DNA from: Methylocapsa acidiphila B2 | Lineage (GTDB): Bacteria; Pseudomonadota; Alphaproteobacteria; Rhizobiales; Beijerinckiaceae | DNA: 64,000 nucleotides | Assembly: GCF_000427445.1 (NCBI RefSeq) | Contig: NZ_KE386496.1 | Location: forward strand, 1,488,001-1,552,000 | Direction: 5' to 3' | Shown: positions 35,348 to 44,576 of the stretch, one piece after another | Numbering within the stretch: the stretch's first letter is position 1 | How the letters are laid out: every line of letters begins with the position of its first letter | Notes under the pieces: model-generated | Seen by the model: only the letters and a program-made list of their open reading frames with translations | Told to the model about the DNA's origin: nothing | Database searches by the model: none | Program-made: the position numbers and the translations under genes

Positions 35348-35605
35348 CTATGCATCTGCTCCCGACAAGCGATAGTAGGTTCGCCGTTTACGCGCATAAG
35401 CCGCGCTCGCAGCCGCCTCAATCCGATCGCGATTGACGTCGAAAGCGCGCAACAATGAAGCCTCGTCGCGATCGACGCCGACCCGGTAAAGCGCTTCTTC
35501 GGCAAGATGAAATGAAATCTCGACCGTGGCGTCGTGGCCCCAGAAACAAACGCAGTGGCGGGTAGCGTCGTAATTTCGGCTAGCGTTCGGAAACTGGAGG
35601 GACAT
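35348..35605 (-). CDS. DUF1488 family protein
   Basis: 85 residues starting MSLQFPNASRNYDATRHCVC, then FWGHDATVEISFHLAEEAL, VDRDEASLLRAFDVNRDRI and KRRTYYRLSG. The N-terminal FPNxSRxYD and the FWGHD...EVSF pattern are those of DUF1488. AGGA lies 7 bases before the ATG at 35605. Function unknown; such genes are common among stress-related small proteins in this order. Confidence 0.8.
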   Translation of the reverse strand: MSLQFPNASRNYDATRHCVCFWGHDATVEISFHLAEEALYRVGVDRDEASLLRAFDVNRDRIEAAASAAYARKRRTYYRLSGADA

Positions 35606-35763
35606 CATGAATCCTGCCATCAATGCGGGTAGAAAACACCGCTTCACTAAATAATATAGGTATAAAACTCCAGAATCTTAGTGCCCAATTTAAAAAATGG
35701 CAGGTGATCCAAAGGTGTGCAGCCCGAGGGCGGCGCGCCAGATCGGTCCGGCGCGCCTGAGGA

Positions 35764-36021
35764 TCAAGCGGCTGCCTCGTGCTCTTCGGCAATAATAAAG
35801 CAGCGATTCGCACTGGGTTTGAAAGCCATGTGAATGATTTTTGTCTTTTCCCGTCCGTCATCTAGACGAATGTCATAATTCGCCATTGATTTAGGTCCCG
35901 CCTCGTGGACTGCGACGATCTCGCCGTCGCCGCTCGGATTTGCTGCGTCGCCTGGATATCCGGTAAAATGAATCCGCTGGCCGACTTTGAGGGCGTCATA
36001 TTTGCGGGGTTCCGTCGCCAT
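35764..36021 (-). CDS. Conserved hypothetical protein (85 residues)
   Basis: ATG at 36021 after GGAG. Soluble, small beta-barrel-like pattern: KYDALKVGQRIHFTGYPGDA, GDGEIVAVHEAGPKSMANYD, IRLDDGREKTKIIHMAFKPS. GQRI...G.I..V and a DIRLDDGR strand suggest an SH3-like or KOW-like fold; no named family. The open frame upstream to 36489 overlaps the GH130 gene and is a shadow. Confidence 0.62.
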   Translation of the reverse strand: MATEPRKYDALKVGQRIHFTGYPGDAANPSGDGEIVAVHEAGPKSMANYDIRLDDGREKTKIIHMAFKPSANRCFIIAEEHEAAA

Positions 36022-36116
36022 TTTTGATCTCCGTCGAAGCCAAAGCGCCTCGGTGACGCCGCTCGCAGGCGGCGCTTCCCAAACGCTCGAAGAGCCGAAT
36101 TTATGGCGCGAGCCTT

Positions 36117-37418
36117 TCAGCCATCCATCGCCTGCATCAGCGCGTCGATCTTGATTGTCGCAAAATTGGAGAAGGTGTCCGAAACCGCATATGGCAAGAT
36201 GATCTGATCGTTGTGCCGCATCGCGCCGCAGGTGTAGACGACGTTGGGGACGTAGCCTTCGCGCTCGGACATGTCCGGACGAACCAAAGGCTCGCGCGAT
36301 CGCGCAAGAACCTTCGAGGGATCCGCCTTGTCGAGGAGCGCCGCGCCAATCGAATATTTTCGAACGGCGCCTACGCCATGGGTCAGAAGCAACCAGCCAT
36401 TGTCGAGCTCGATGGGCGATCCGCAATTGCCGATCTGCACAAACTCCCAGGGGAATTGCGGTTTCAAGATCACTTGGCCGGCGTTCCAAGCGTATAAGTC
36501 GTCGGAATAGATCAGATAGAGATTTTCATTGTCGTTCCGGCCGATCATCGCGTATCTTCCATTGATCTTCCGAGGGAACAACGCCATGCCCTTGTTCCGG
36601 GCGGCGGCACCCTCGAGCGGCGACATCCTAAAGGATACGAAGTCGACAGTCTCGATCAATTCGGATCTGATCGCTTTACCGCTGTAGGCGGTGTAGGTCG
36701 CGTAGAAGGTCCTTTGTCCGCCATCGGTGAATTCCACGAAGCGAGCATCCTCGATTCCGTTTGATTGCGATGCGCTGACGGGAAAGATCACCCGCTCGCT
36801 AATGTGCTCCTCCGGCTTGAAGACAACGTCGACAACGTCCCCGTTTGGCCCCGATGTTCGATTGAGCACTCTGGGAATTGAAGCAAGACGCGCTGTTGGA
36901 TCAATGGTCACGCGACCATCGCCTGCGATGGATCCTGATCGAAATGTCAGGGACGAAATATGCCCTTCCCCGACGGCGCGCAGACTGAGGATAAAGCGCC
37001 GCCCGCCTTCCGGGGCGTCTGACTGATCTGGATGGGGGACAATGCTCGGATTGAACAGCGCCGACGCTTCGAAGGAGTATTCGTGCAGAAAATAGGCTCC
37101 TACCAGTTGGCGCTGTATCTTGCTGAAGGTCTTATGAGCTGCAAAGGCGCATTCCATTTCATCGGCGCGCGCCTCGAAACTCTCCAGCAGATTGCGGTGG
37201 CGACCATCGAAATTTTCGAGGACGTCGGCCAATTGGCAGGCCGCCGTCTCGAGATCCAACGCCAGGACCCGGTCGACGATATGGTTTGCGCGGGTCTTGT
37301 CTGTGGGGTTGAGGTCGCGAGGCTCAGTCGCTGGCTTGAAAGGGCGCACGACCACCCTTGCCGGATCAGGTCGCAGAAACAGACCCTGCTGCCGATTCAG
37401 GAAGGTGATTTGTGACAA
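36117..37418 (-). CDS. GH130 family glycosidase/phosphorylase, copy 2
   Basis: 433 residues, paralogue of the enzyme at 21161 with the same extended N-terminus (RPDPARVVVRPFKPATEPRD) and the same propeller motifs: NPSIVPHPDQSDAPEGG, QSNGIEDARFVEFTDGG, YATYTAYSGKAIRSEL, NKGMALFPRKINGRYAM, FVQIGNCGSPIELDNGWLLL and YSIGAALLDK. Identity to copy 1 is roughly 75 percent by eye. Predicted action on beta-linked mannosides, with or without phosphate. Its ATG lies 53 bases inside the 3' end of the GT4 gene, so translation is coupled. Confidence 0.87.
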   Translation of the reverse strand: MSQITFLNRQQGLFLRPDPARVVVRPFKPATEPRDLNPTDKTRANHIVDRVLALDLETAACQLADVLENFDGRHRNLLESFEARADEMECAFAAHKTFSKIQRQLVGAYFLHEYSFEASALFNPSIVPHPDQSDAPEGGRRFILSLRAVGEGHISSLTFRSGSIAGDGRVTIDPTARLASIPRVLNRTSGPNGDVVDVVFKPEEHISERVIFPVSASQSNGIEDARFVEFTDGGQRTFYATYTAYSGKAIRSELIETVDFVSFRMSPLEGAAARNKGMALFPRKINGRYAMIGRNDNENLYLIYSDDLYAWNAGQVILKPQFPWEFVQIGNCGSPIELDNGWLLLTHGVGAVRKYSIGAALLDKADPSKVLARSREPLVRPDMSEREGYVPNVVYTCGAMRHNDQIILPYAVSDTFSNFATIKIDALMQAMDG

Positions 37419-39741
37419 AGGGCCCTCGACTTGTTAGGGGTTGCATCTCAGCGACTTCAAGCCGTAAAGCCCGATGCGGCGCAAATTTAGCTTGACCCTT
37501 GCTCAAGAGAGCAAGCTGGCGGATCTCCGCGAGCCCAAGAAGGTAGGACACGACGGATTCGCCGCCTCTATTCTCATTCGCGCGGTCGCTGTGCAAACCG
37601 TCGCGACAGCTTCCGGACTCAACATCGACCAACGGCAAAGACAGATCATTGGCGCCGAAAAACCAGGCGAAAGCTCGCGCCGCGTCCGCGCGCCACTTGC
37701 CATCGTCCTCCGCTCGCGCCGCGGTGAGGCAGGCCGAGATCGTCGCCGCGGCTTCCAAGGGCTGCTGATCAAATGGCTGCGGGAGCTTTCGCTTATCGCC
37801 AAAGCTCTCCGTGCCGACTGGTCTGAAAACGCCAGCCGACGTCGTTTGCAGCGTCATGAGCCACCGCAAGGATCTCAACCCTGCCTGGACGTAGGCGGGT
37901 CTCTTGGTGGAGAGTCCCGTGAGGATCAGGGCTTGGGGCAAACGCGCGTTGTCATAGGCGAGCACTTCCTCGAACCAGGTCCAATCCTTCGTCTCGAACT
38001 CCGACAGCAAGGAAATCAGCCTGTCGGCAAGAAGATATCGGATGCGCTTGGCAAAGGAGTCCGTCGCCGCCACGGCGCAATAGGCGTCGAGCCCGAGCAG
38101 CGTGAACGCCCATGCGCGCGGCGAGAGAAAGCTCTCGACAGTCGGCAGCGCTTCAGCGAAAAGGCACATCGCCCACCTTCGGCGAGACGGGCTGACGTCC
38201 TTCCGCGCGCATTCGCCCAAGGCCCAGAGGGTGCGCCCATGGCTATCTTCGGAGCCCTTGTCTTCGAGCCATCTTCGATCGAAGCTCATGAAATTGCGAA
38301 ACCGCTTGGCGTCGGGATTCCACGCATGCTGGATAAAGCCGGCCAGCCGGGCCGTCAATGTTTCCGGCAGGCGCTGCTCGCCCGGATTGTTGAGCGCGCA
38401 AGCCAAAAGCAGCGCACGCGCATTATCGTCGACGCAATAACCATGCAAACGATCCGGCACCGAATGGACCGCGTGTTGGAAAAGCCCCGTGTCGTCGCAC
38501 ATGGACAGAAAATAACCGATCTGCATCTCCGGGGGAGCCTTGACTGGGCTTAATGGCGCGATCAGCGCGAGCCTGGCGATCACTCGGAGCTGATGTCCCT
38601 GCTGAGCGCTTTCGAAAGCGCTCAGGTAACGCTCGGCGGTTCGCTCCCAGGTCATCGATCGGCTACTTGCATAGGCGCGTTCGCGCATGGCTTGCCGCCG
38701 CGCATCGTCTGTTAGCAAATCCGCGATCTCGCGGCCAATAGCTGTGGCGTCGCCAAATGGAACCAAAATACCGCGCCCGTCCGTCAGCAACTCCCGCGCA
38801 TGCCAATAGGGCGTCGAGACAACCGCTTTTCCCAGCCCGAAACTATAGGCCAAAGTGCCTGACGTCATCTGCGATTCGTTGAGATAGGGCGTGACATAGA
38901 CATCGCACATTGAAATGAAGTCGAGCAGGGTCGCTTGGTCGACAAATTGATCGAGGAAAACGACATGCTCTTCGACTCCGAGGCCCTTCGCGCGCTCCAC
39001 TAGGCTTTCCCGATAGGCTTCGCCCTGAGTCCGAACGAGGTTTGGATGTGTGGCGCCGAGCACGACATAAACAACGTCGGCGCGTCTTTTCAGGATGGAG
39101 GGCATCGCGTCGATCATGACTTCAACGCCCTTGTTGGGAGAGAGAAGACCGAACGTCAAGATGACAGCTCGTCCGCTAAAGCCAAACTTGGCTTTTGCTT
39201 TGTCTGGCTCGACAAACGGGAAATCGGGAATCCCATGTGCGATGACCTCGATCTTGTCCGCCGGCGTCCGGTAGACGGTTCGCAGCAACTGCCGCCCTTT
39301 CTCCGCCATGACGACGACCTTCGACGACGCGTCGATGATCCGATCCAAGACGCTGCGTTGCGTCGGCGTAGGTTCCGAAAGAACCGTATGAAGCGTCGTG
39401 ACGATCGGCATATTCAGTCGCGAGAGCAACGCCATGATATGGGCGCCTGCTTCGCCGCCGAAAATGCCGAATTCGTGTTGGAGGGAAACGATGTCGAACT
39501 GGCCTGCGTTCAGAACGTCGGCGGCATGCGCGTAATCCATTAATCTGTCGTCATTGACCTGAAGGCGAACGGCGGACGGATAGTCATAGGCGTGGCCATG
39601 GTCGGTCATCGCCACGATTGCGGTTTCCACGTCCGCGCCAGACGTCGAGATCGCCTGCTGCAAATTGGTCGTGAAGGTGGCGATTCCGCAACGGCGCGGA
39701 AGCGAATTCCCAATGAATGCTAGACGGTTGAGCTGAGTCAA
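37366..39741 (-). CDS. GT4 glycosyltransferase with C-terminal helical domain, copy 2
   Basis: 791 residues, paralogue of the protein at 22503: GT4 half (FIGNSLPRRCGIATFTTNLQ, VSLQHEFGIFGGEAG, LTFGLLSPNKGVEVMIDAM, YLNESQMTSGTLAYSFGLGK, GILVPFGD) plus helical half (HAVHSVPDRLHGYCVDDNAR, LWALGECARKD, RLPQALILTGLS, FDQQPLEAAATISACL). About 30 extra C-terminal residues, relative to copy 1, run over the start of the GH130 gene. Starts in the stop of manA copy 2 (ATGA at 39738). Confidence 0.85.
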   Translation of the reverse strand: MTQLNRLAFIGNSLPRRCGIATFTTNLQQAISTSGADVETAIVAMTDHGHAYDYPSAVRLQVNDDRLMDYAHAADVLNAGQFDIVSLQHEFGIFGGEAGAHIMALLSRLNMPIVTTLHTVLSEPTPTQRSVLDRIIDASSKVVVMAEKGRQLLRTVYRTPADKIEVIAHGIPDFPFVEPDKAKAKFGFSGRAVILTFGLLSPNKGVEVMIDAMPSILKRRADVVYVVLGATHPNLVRTQGEAYRESLVERAKGLGVEEHVVFLDQFVDQATLLDFISMCDVYVTPYLNESQMTSGTLAYSFGLGKAVVSTPYWHARELLTDGRGILVPFGDATAIGREIADLLTDDARRQAMRERAYASSRSMTWERTAERYLSAFESAQQGHQLRVIARLALIAPLSPVKAPPEMQIGYFLSMCDDTGLFQHAVHSVPDRLHGYCVDDNARALLLACALNNPGEQRLPETLTARLAGFIQHAWNPDAKRFRNFMSFDRRWLEDKGSEDSHGRTLWALGECARKDVSPSRRRWAMCLFAEALPTVESFLSPRAWAFTLLGLDAYCAVAATDSFAKRIRYLLADRLISLLSEFETKDWTWFEEVLAYDNARLPQALILTGLSTKRPAYVQAGLRSLRWLMTLQTTSAGVFRPVGTESFGDKRKLPQPFDQQPLEAAATISACLTAARAEDDGKWRADAARAFAWFFGANDLSLPLVDVESGSCRDGLHSDRANENRGGESVVSYLLGLAEIRQLALLSKGQAKFAPHRALRLEVAEMQPLTSRGPFVTNHLPESAAGSVSAT

Positions 39742-40697
39742 TGTCGGGCCTCCGTAGAATGGGCGCGCGAACCTGTTGTCGCCGGATGAAATGAAGAGAG
39801 CGCCGAATGGTTGCGGCTCGCAACGCCGGCGCTTAACCTGTCGACGTTAAGCAGCAGGCTTGGACTAGGTTCCGTGGCTAAATAGGCGAGCAGACATGTC
39901 ACGCCTTCGGCTCCGACCTCAATGATGGCGCGGTCCTCCTCGAGAAAGAAGGCTTCGCCGACGGACGCAGTGGTCAGCCCAATCTTGGCGCAGCCCTTGA
40001 GGACAAGGACCCAGGTCTCGCGCTCGGCGTCGAGCTCCCAGTTAGATCTCGGCGCGAGGTCGATGCGCTCCAAAACGAAATACGGGCTGGCGACGAGCAG
40101 GGTTCTGACATCGGTCAGGCGTCTCTGATCCGGTTGGGAATCGGCCGGCCCCGCATTTGCCGCAGCTACGGCCTCGTCGACATGAAGCTCCCGCTGTCGC
40201 CCATGATCGAAGAGGCGGAACGTCGCCTCGCTTCTCTGCTGAATTTCCGCAATCACGAGCCCGGGGCCAATGGCGTGGATCAGGCCGGCTGGGATGAAAA
40301 TGACCTCGTCCTTGTGGACACTGCGCCACTGAACCAAGTTTGAAATCGATCCGTTCTCAATCGAAGTCCGCAACTCCGCAGTCGTCATCCGCCGCTTCAG
40401 CCCAATGGCGATTTTGGCGTCGGGCGTTGCGGCAAGGACATACCAGGCCTCGGTCTTGCCATGTTCCAAGCCGATCGATTGCGCGAAAGCGTCATCTGGA
40501 TGGACTTGGATGGACAGCGGCTCCGTCGTGAACAGCAATTTGAGGAGCAAGGCAGGAGCTGGAGCCTTGGCGTCGGGACGCTGAAACCAAAGTTCGCCGA
40601 TCGAGTCTCCGCTGTCGCGCATTTTGCTCCAGGGCCGAAGGTCGACGCCGCCCCAGGGTTTGCTCACGGCCCGCGTGCAGGCATGTTCGATCGCCAA
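39738..40697 (-). CDS. manA: Class I mannose-6-phosphate isomerase, copy 2
   Basis: 319 residues. Same motifs as copy 1: LSIQVHPDDAFAQSIGL, GKTEAWYVLAAT, IFIPAGLIHAIGPGLVIAEI and RLFDHG with the zinc-binding Gln/His/Glu/His set. The C-terminal half is more divergent, and the last 25 residues (HSALSSFHPATTGSRAH) look unstructured. First gene of operon copy 2. With two copies beside glycan genes and no other pathway gene in view, it likely draws mannose-6-phosphate from fructose-6-phosphate for mannosylation, or the reverse during glycan breakdown. Confidence 0.87.
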   Translation of the reverse strand: MAIEHACTRAVSKPWGGVDLRPWSKMRDSGDSIGELWFQRPDAKAPAPALLLKLLFTTEPLSIQVHPDDAFAQSIGLEHGKTEAWYVLAATPDAKIAIGLKRRMTTAELRTSIENGSISNLVQWRSVHKDEVIFIPAGLIHAIGPGLVIAEIQQRSEATFRLFDHGRQRELHVDEAVAAANAGPADSQPDQRRLTDVRTLLVASPYFVLERIDLAPRSNWELDAERETWVLVLKGCAKIGLTTASVGEAFFLEEDRAIIEVGAEGVTCLLAYLATEPSPSLLLNVDRLSAGVASRNHSALSSFHPATTGSRAHSTEARH

Positions 40698-40777
40698 AAC
40701 TTTCTCCTTGTTCGCGCCGCTCGCACGGGATCGCCCCTAACCCGGAGGCGCGCCGGAGGGCGTCAATCGCCCCGCTG

Positions 40778-41071
40778 TCATTGAGCGGTGGGCAAATCTC
40801 CTATGACGTCGACATGGGCGACGTTGCTCGAAGGAGGCAGCGTCTTTTCGGAAAAGCGGAGGTCGAGGAGACGGCCGTCGTCAGTGAGAAGTTGAATGTT
40901 TTTGCGCCCGAACACGTCCTTGAGGGCCGCTGCGGACGCCTGGAGCTCGCCGCAGCTTGTTACGCCTGCCGACTTTTTGAAGAAGCTGTCAAAGTCATAG
41001 GAGACGCGCGCAATTTCGTCACCGTTGTGCTTCAGCACGCCGCGCCCTGTGAGTCCTCCGAGATAACGCAT
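40778..41071 (-). CDS. Conserved hypothetical protein (97 residues)
   Basis: Starts RYLGGLTGRGVLKHNGDEIA, then RVSYDFDSFFKKSAGVTSCG, ELQASAAALKDVFGRKNIQL and TDDGRLLDLRFSEKTLPPSS. Predominantly beta, soluble; the GxGxLxxxGxxIxxVxYD opening is recognisable from rhizobial hypotheticals. First of two or three tiny genes on the same strand. Function unknown. Confidence 0.65.
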   Translation of the reverse strand: MRYLGGLTGRGVLKHNGDEIARVSYDFDSFFKKSAGVTSCGELQASAAALKDVFGRKNIQLLTDDGRLLDLRFSEKTLPPSSNVAHVDVIGDLPTAQ

Positions 41072-41104
41072 GGTTGATTTCCTTTGAGCTCAGACAAGGT
41101 CGAG

Positions 41105-41365
41105 CTAAGCCTGCGCATCCGCCTCAAGGGCGGTTGCGAGTTCGGTAGACGTAAGCGCGAAGACCTGGTCGGGACCGCCGGAGACCGAGATGGCTGGGGT
41201 ATGCAGCATCGTCGCCATACGGCGGAACGCGAGGAAAGAAATGCCGAGGATCTCCTCTTCGTCCAAGACGAGCCGATAGGTTCCTGCTGGTTGCGGACCA
41301 TCGACGGAAGGCAATGTGAATGGACGCTTGAAGGTGACCGTCGTTTCGGTGGTTCGGACAGACAT
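41105..41365 (-). CDS. Conserved hypothetical protein (86 residues)
   Basis: Starts SVRTTETTVTFKRPFTLPSV and continues DGPQPAGTYRLVLDEEEILG, SFLAFRRMATMLHTPAIS. The phrase TVTFxxPFxLxxxDxxQPAGxYxVxTDEE is widespread in Hyphomicrobiales hypotheticals. Soluble, beta-rich. 33 bases upstream of the 97-residue gene and probably in one transcript with it. Function unknown. Confidence 0.68.
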   Translation of the reverse strand: MSVRTTETTVTFKRPFTLPSVDGPQPAGTYRLVLDEEEILGISFLAFRRMATMLHTPAISVSGGPDQVFALTSTELATALEADAQA

Positions 41366-41375
41366 GATCAGCGCC

Positions 41376-41513
41376 TCAGCTCTTCTTTTTCGCGATGCTG
41401 ACTGGGGCCAGCGCGCCTTTGGTCAACAGCGACGATGTTGCCGCAGCGGCAGTCGGCTTGATCGCTTTTGGTTTTCGGACTTCTTTATTGCCGCGTCTTT
41501 GTGCTTTAGCCAT
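41376..41513 (-). CDS. Small basic protein (45 residues)
   Basis: ATG at 41513 with GGAGA upstream. Encodes AKAQRRGNKEVRKPKAIKPT, AAAATSSLLTKGALAPVSIA and ends KKKS. Highly basic, no membrane segment. The opening AKxQxRxNKExxKPK is common to tiny rhizobial proteins often adjacent to the 86-residue family next door. Function unknown. Confidence 0.7.
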   Translation of the reverse strand: MAKAQRRGNKEVRKPKAIKPTAAAATSSLLTKGALAPVSIAKKKS

Positions 41514-41555
41514 GGCCGGTCTCCTGCACGATTGATCCGTCAGTACGGTCGACAA

Positions 41556-41596
41556 AAAATAAAGGCCCCGCGAATCTTCATGAGATGCGGGGCCAT
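41556..41596 (-). terminator. Rho-independent terminator
   Basis: On the minus strand GGCCCCGC, a 15-base loop, GCGGGGCC and then a T-rich run (TTTATTTTTT). It lies about 140 bases after the cold-shock gene stop and ends its transcript ahead of the small-gene cluster. Confidence 0.75.
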
Positions 41597-41732
41597 GAGG
41601 CGCGACGCGCCTCGCCGGGCTTCATGCGGCCGCGTCGACAGACTCTAAGTCGCCAGTACATCCGTGGTCGACTTGAATCAGGCGACGCAGAGCGTCGACA
41701 GGCTCAGGAGATCCCGAGCCGCGCAACCGCAC

Positions 41733-41945
41733 TCAACCCAGATTCTTGAGGTTTTCAGCGGACATCTTGCCGCTTTTCCGATCAGCGACGAGCTCGAAGT
41801 CCAACTTCTGCCCCTCACGCAAGTCGCCTAGCCCCGAGCGCTCCACGGCGCTGATATGAACGAAAGCATCGTTGCCGCCGTTGTCCGGCGCAATGAAGCC
41901 AAAGCCCTTTTGGGCGTTAAACCATTTTACGGTTCCGGTAGTCAT
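41733..41945 (-). CDS. Cold-shock protein (CspA family)
   Basis: 70-residue single OB-fold: TGTVKWFNAQKGFGFIAPDN with RNP1 (KGFGFI), NDAFVHISAV as RNP2, and EGQKLDFELVADRKSGKMSA. Full length for the family. Binds single-stranded RNA/DNA and melts RNA hairpins. AGGGG precedes the ATG at 41945; the frame upstream to 42008 is a shadow. The 190-base AT-rich stretch upstream may be its promoter and leader. Often one of several csp paralogues. Confidence 0.93.
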   Translation of the reverse strand: MTTGTVKWFNAQKGFGFIAPDNGGNDAFVHISAVERSGLGDLREGQKLDFELVADRKSGKMSAENLKNLG

Positions 41946-42352
41946 GGAACCCCTTTCATAGACATAGATTTTGCTTGCCAGCGAAGCCGCCAGCCGTCGA
42001 AATCGCATTTTCAGGCAAGGATATGGTCAGGTTTGCGCCAGATATTTCAGCGCAACGCCAAGTCATTTGACCGTCTATCGACCTTTTTAATATCGTCCTG
42101 CGCCGATAAAATTACAAGGACAATTTATAAATTTACTTGAAACGGAGAATTTCAGCGGCGGAAATATACGAAGAAATAGGATGTATTGTCGACGTTTTTT
42201 CTAATTTCGTTGTCCTGCGCCTCCTGATAAAACTTGGCCTGGACATATCTCAGCATGAATTGTCGTCGGCGATGCGGTATGTGCGGGTCGCGCGGCACGG
42301 AGGCCTGATCGCCGACCTCCGGCGCAGGCCGCCGCTAACGATAGAGGTTCTG

Positions 42353-43216
42353 TTGATCACGCTCAGGATCCATCACAGGACAAGCTATCGCTACCATAAG
42401 CCGGTGAGCCTCGGGCCCCACCGTTTGATGCTTCGCCCGCGCGAGAGCCGCGATCTTCGGCTGATTTCGAGCGATGTGACAATAACGCCAGCCGCGGCGG
42501 TGACCTGGGCGCATGACGTTTTCGGCAATTCCGTCGCGACCGCCAGATTTCAGACCACGGCCAGCTCTCTCGTGATCAATAGCGTCGCGGAACTCCAGCT
42601 CAACGCTAGCGCCTGGCCTATTTTCGACGTCGCCGCCACCGCCATTTTCTACCCGTTTCAATATTCAGACGATGAATGGACCGATCTCGGCGCCCTGACG
42701 GTCCAACAATACCCAGACCCGGCACGGCGGCTGCAGGGCTGGGCGCAGGCTTTCGTCGGCGGCAATCCGACGGATACGCTTGCTTTGCTCAAGGACCTGA
42801 GCGCCGGCGTTTCAGCTTGGATCCGCTATCAGAGCCGGGAGGACGAAGGCGTCCAGTCGCCAATCCAGACGCTCGATCGCGGCTGGGGATCCTGCCGGGA
42901 TTTCGCGGTCGTCTTCGTTGAGGCGGCGCGCAGTCTCGGTTTCGGGGCGAGGATCGTCTCAGGCTATCTTTACAATCCGGATCGGAAAGCTGTGGGGTCC
43001 GGGGACGCAGGGTCGACCCATGCCTGGGCCGAAGTCTATGTGCCGGGCGCGGGCTGGATCACTTTCGATCCGACAAACCGCAGCGTCGGCGGCTTCAATC
43101 TGATCCCTGTCGCAGTCGCGCGCGACATCCGGCTCGCGATGCCGGTAGCCGGCAGTTTCGTAGGGATGACCGACGCCTTTCTGGATATGTCGGTGGAAGT
43201 TCTCGTCACATCATAG
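42353..43216 (+). CDS. Transglutaminase-like cysteine protease
   Basis: About 287 residues from TTG at 42353 (GAGG upstream), where homology begins: LRIHHRTSYRYHKPVSLGPH and RLMLRPRESRDLRL form the N-terminal bacterial transglutaminase-like domain (about 1-90). The core has the Cys in LDRGWGSCRDFAVVFVEAAR, the His in GSTHAWAEVYVPGAGW and the Asp in ITFDPTNRSVGG. Likely a peptidase or amidase; many such genes accompany peptide-synthesis or ATP-grasp genes, but none are visible here. The frame is open up to 42137 with unlikely sequence. No signal peptide. Confidence 0.82.
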   Translation: MITLRIHHRTSYRYHKPVSLGPHRLMLRPRESRDLRLISSDVTITPAAAVTWAHDVFGNSVATARFQTTASSLVINSVAELQLNASAWPIFDVAATAIFYPFQYSDDEWTDLGALTVQQYPDPARRLQGWAQAFVGGNPTDTLALLKDLSAGVSAWIRYQSREDEGVQSPIQTLDRGWGSCRDFAVVFVEAARSLGFGARIVSGYLYNPDRKAVGSGDAGSTHAWAEVYVPGAGWITFDPTNRSVGGFNLIPVAVARDIRLAMPVAGSFVGMTDAFLDMSVEVLVTS

Positions 43217-43847
43217 ACCGGCGCACAGCATCTGAACGCGTGCTCGGGAAGGAATTGGTGATCTGGAGCAATCAATGCGACGGCCAATCGACGGCAAGGG
43301 CGGGTTGCATGATCGATTCGACCCAGGTCATCATTTGCCGCGGAGACATCCGGACGAGACGCAGTGCGAAGAGCCGCCACCATTTACGTCATCCCGTTGG
43401 AAGGACGCGCTCAGGTCGAATTGCAGATCCGCAGCGCGCTCGCTAAACTCCTCAATTTCCCGAGCCGTCAACCGGGCGAGCCGCCAAGAGCTGCAATGGT
43501 GGTAGCGGAGGTCCGCTACCGCCAATCCCCCCGACTGGATTTGCCATCGTTTTCGCTAGACATGACGTTGTCTTAGAGCCGATCCAAGAAGAATGAATTC
43601 ATGAGCAAGGGCTTCGCTTGGTCAGGCGTTTGAGCATGAGGTGTCAATTCGCTTCCAACTGCGACCCCGTTTTTGCGTCCAATTTCGCCCTCTCTTGGGT
43701 AAAGGAATTTGCTTCTCCACGTAGTGCATAGGAGGGACCCGCGCCCGTAGCGCAGCGCCCTCGGCGTTGCGCGGAGCGGAGGGCGTGGGAGGTCCCTGCG
43801 CACCCACGAGGAGAAGGTCCCGGGCGACGGCGCGGATGAGGGCTTGG
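43217..43847. other. Intergenic region and left flank of the IS21 element
   Basis: About 630 bases. 43217-43580 holds only weak overlapping frames. From about 43690 there is a palindromic GC-rich stretch (GGGACC...GCGCCCTC...GAGGGCGT...GGTCCC) that may be the outer part of the IS21 element, but no clear terminal TGACCCC repeat is seen on this side. Confidence 0.4.
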
Positions 43848-44567
43848 TCAGGTTCGGTTTTTGAAGCGCCAGCTGGTGGCGCCGGTCTCGATGATGTCGC
43901 AGTGGTGCGTCAGGCGATCGAGCATGGCGGTGGTCATTTTGACGTCGCCGAACACCTGGGGCCAATCGGCGAAGGCGAGGTTGCTGGTGATTAGCAGCGA
44001 GGTGTTCTCGTAGAGTTTGCTGATGAGATGGAACAGCAACTGCCCGCCGGATTGGCTGAACGGGAGATAGCCGAGTTCATCGATGACGATGAGATCGTGG
44101 CGGAGCAGTTTCTCGGCCGGGCCGCCGCTCTTGCCCGCAGCCTTCTCTTGTTCGAGCTGGTTGACGAGATCGACGAGGTTGAAGAACCGCCCCCGAGCAC
44201 GGCTACGGATGACGGCGGCGGCGATGGCGATGCACAGATGGGTTTTGCCGGTTCCAGTTCCGCCGATGAAGATGCCGTTGCGCTTGGCGTCCAGGAAGGC
44301 GCCAGTGGCGAGTTCGCGAACCCGGCCCTCATCGACCGGCGTATCGCCGAAGACGAAGCTGTCGAGATCCTTCAACACCGGGAACTTGGCGCCGCTGATG
44401 CGATAGCTGATCGATCGCGCCTGACGGTGAGTGCGCTCGGCCCGGATCAGGGCGGCGATGAGGGGATAGATCTCGTCACGCCTGGCGAGCCCCTTGCCGG
44501 CGATCTCGTCGAAGCTGGCGCGCATGCCGTAGAGCTTGAGCTCGCCCATCGCCTCGAGGATCTTCAT
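43848..44567 (-). CDS. istB: IS21-family helper ATPase IstB
   Basis: 239 residues, DnaA/DnaC-like AAA+ ATPase that assists the IstA transposase in target choice. Walker [20 protein letters not shown], Walker [21 protein letters not shown], sensor region [19 protein letters not shown], and [19 protein letters not shown] at the end are all intact. Full length for the family. Lies just downstream of istA (same strand), separated by 10 bases. IstB is intact while its partner IstA is broken. Confidence 0.9.
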   Translation of the reverse strand: MKILEAMGELKLYGMRASFDEIAGKGLARRDEIYPLIAALIRAERTHRQARSISYRISGAKFPVLKDLDSFVFGDTPVDEGRVRELATGAFLDAKRNGIFIGGTGTGKTHLCIAIAAAVIRSRARGRFFNLVDLVNQLEQEKAAGKSGGPAEKLLRHDLIVIDELGYLPFSQSGGQLLFHLISKLYENTSLLITSNLAFADWPQVFGDVKMTTAMLDRLTHHCDIIETGATSWRFKNRT

Positions 44568-44576
44568 GGCGTTCCA

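Noticed and set aside
43730-43800. Palindromic GC-rich stretch read as a terminator
   Set aside because: No T-run and no gene ending there; more likely part of an IS end or chance.
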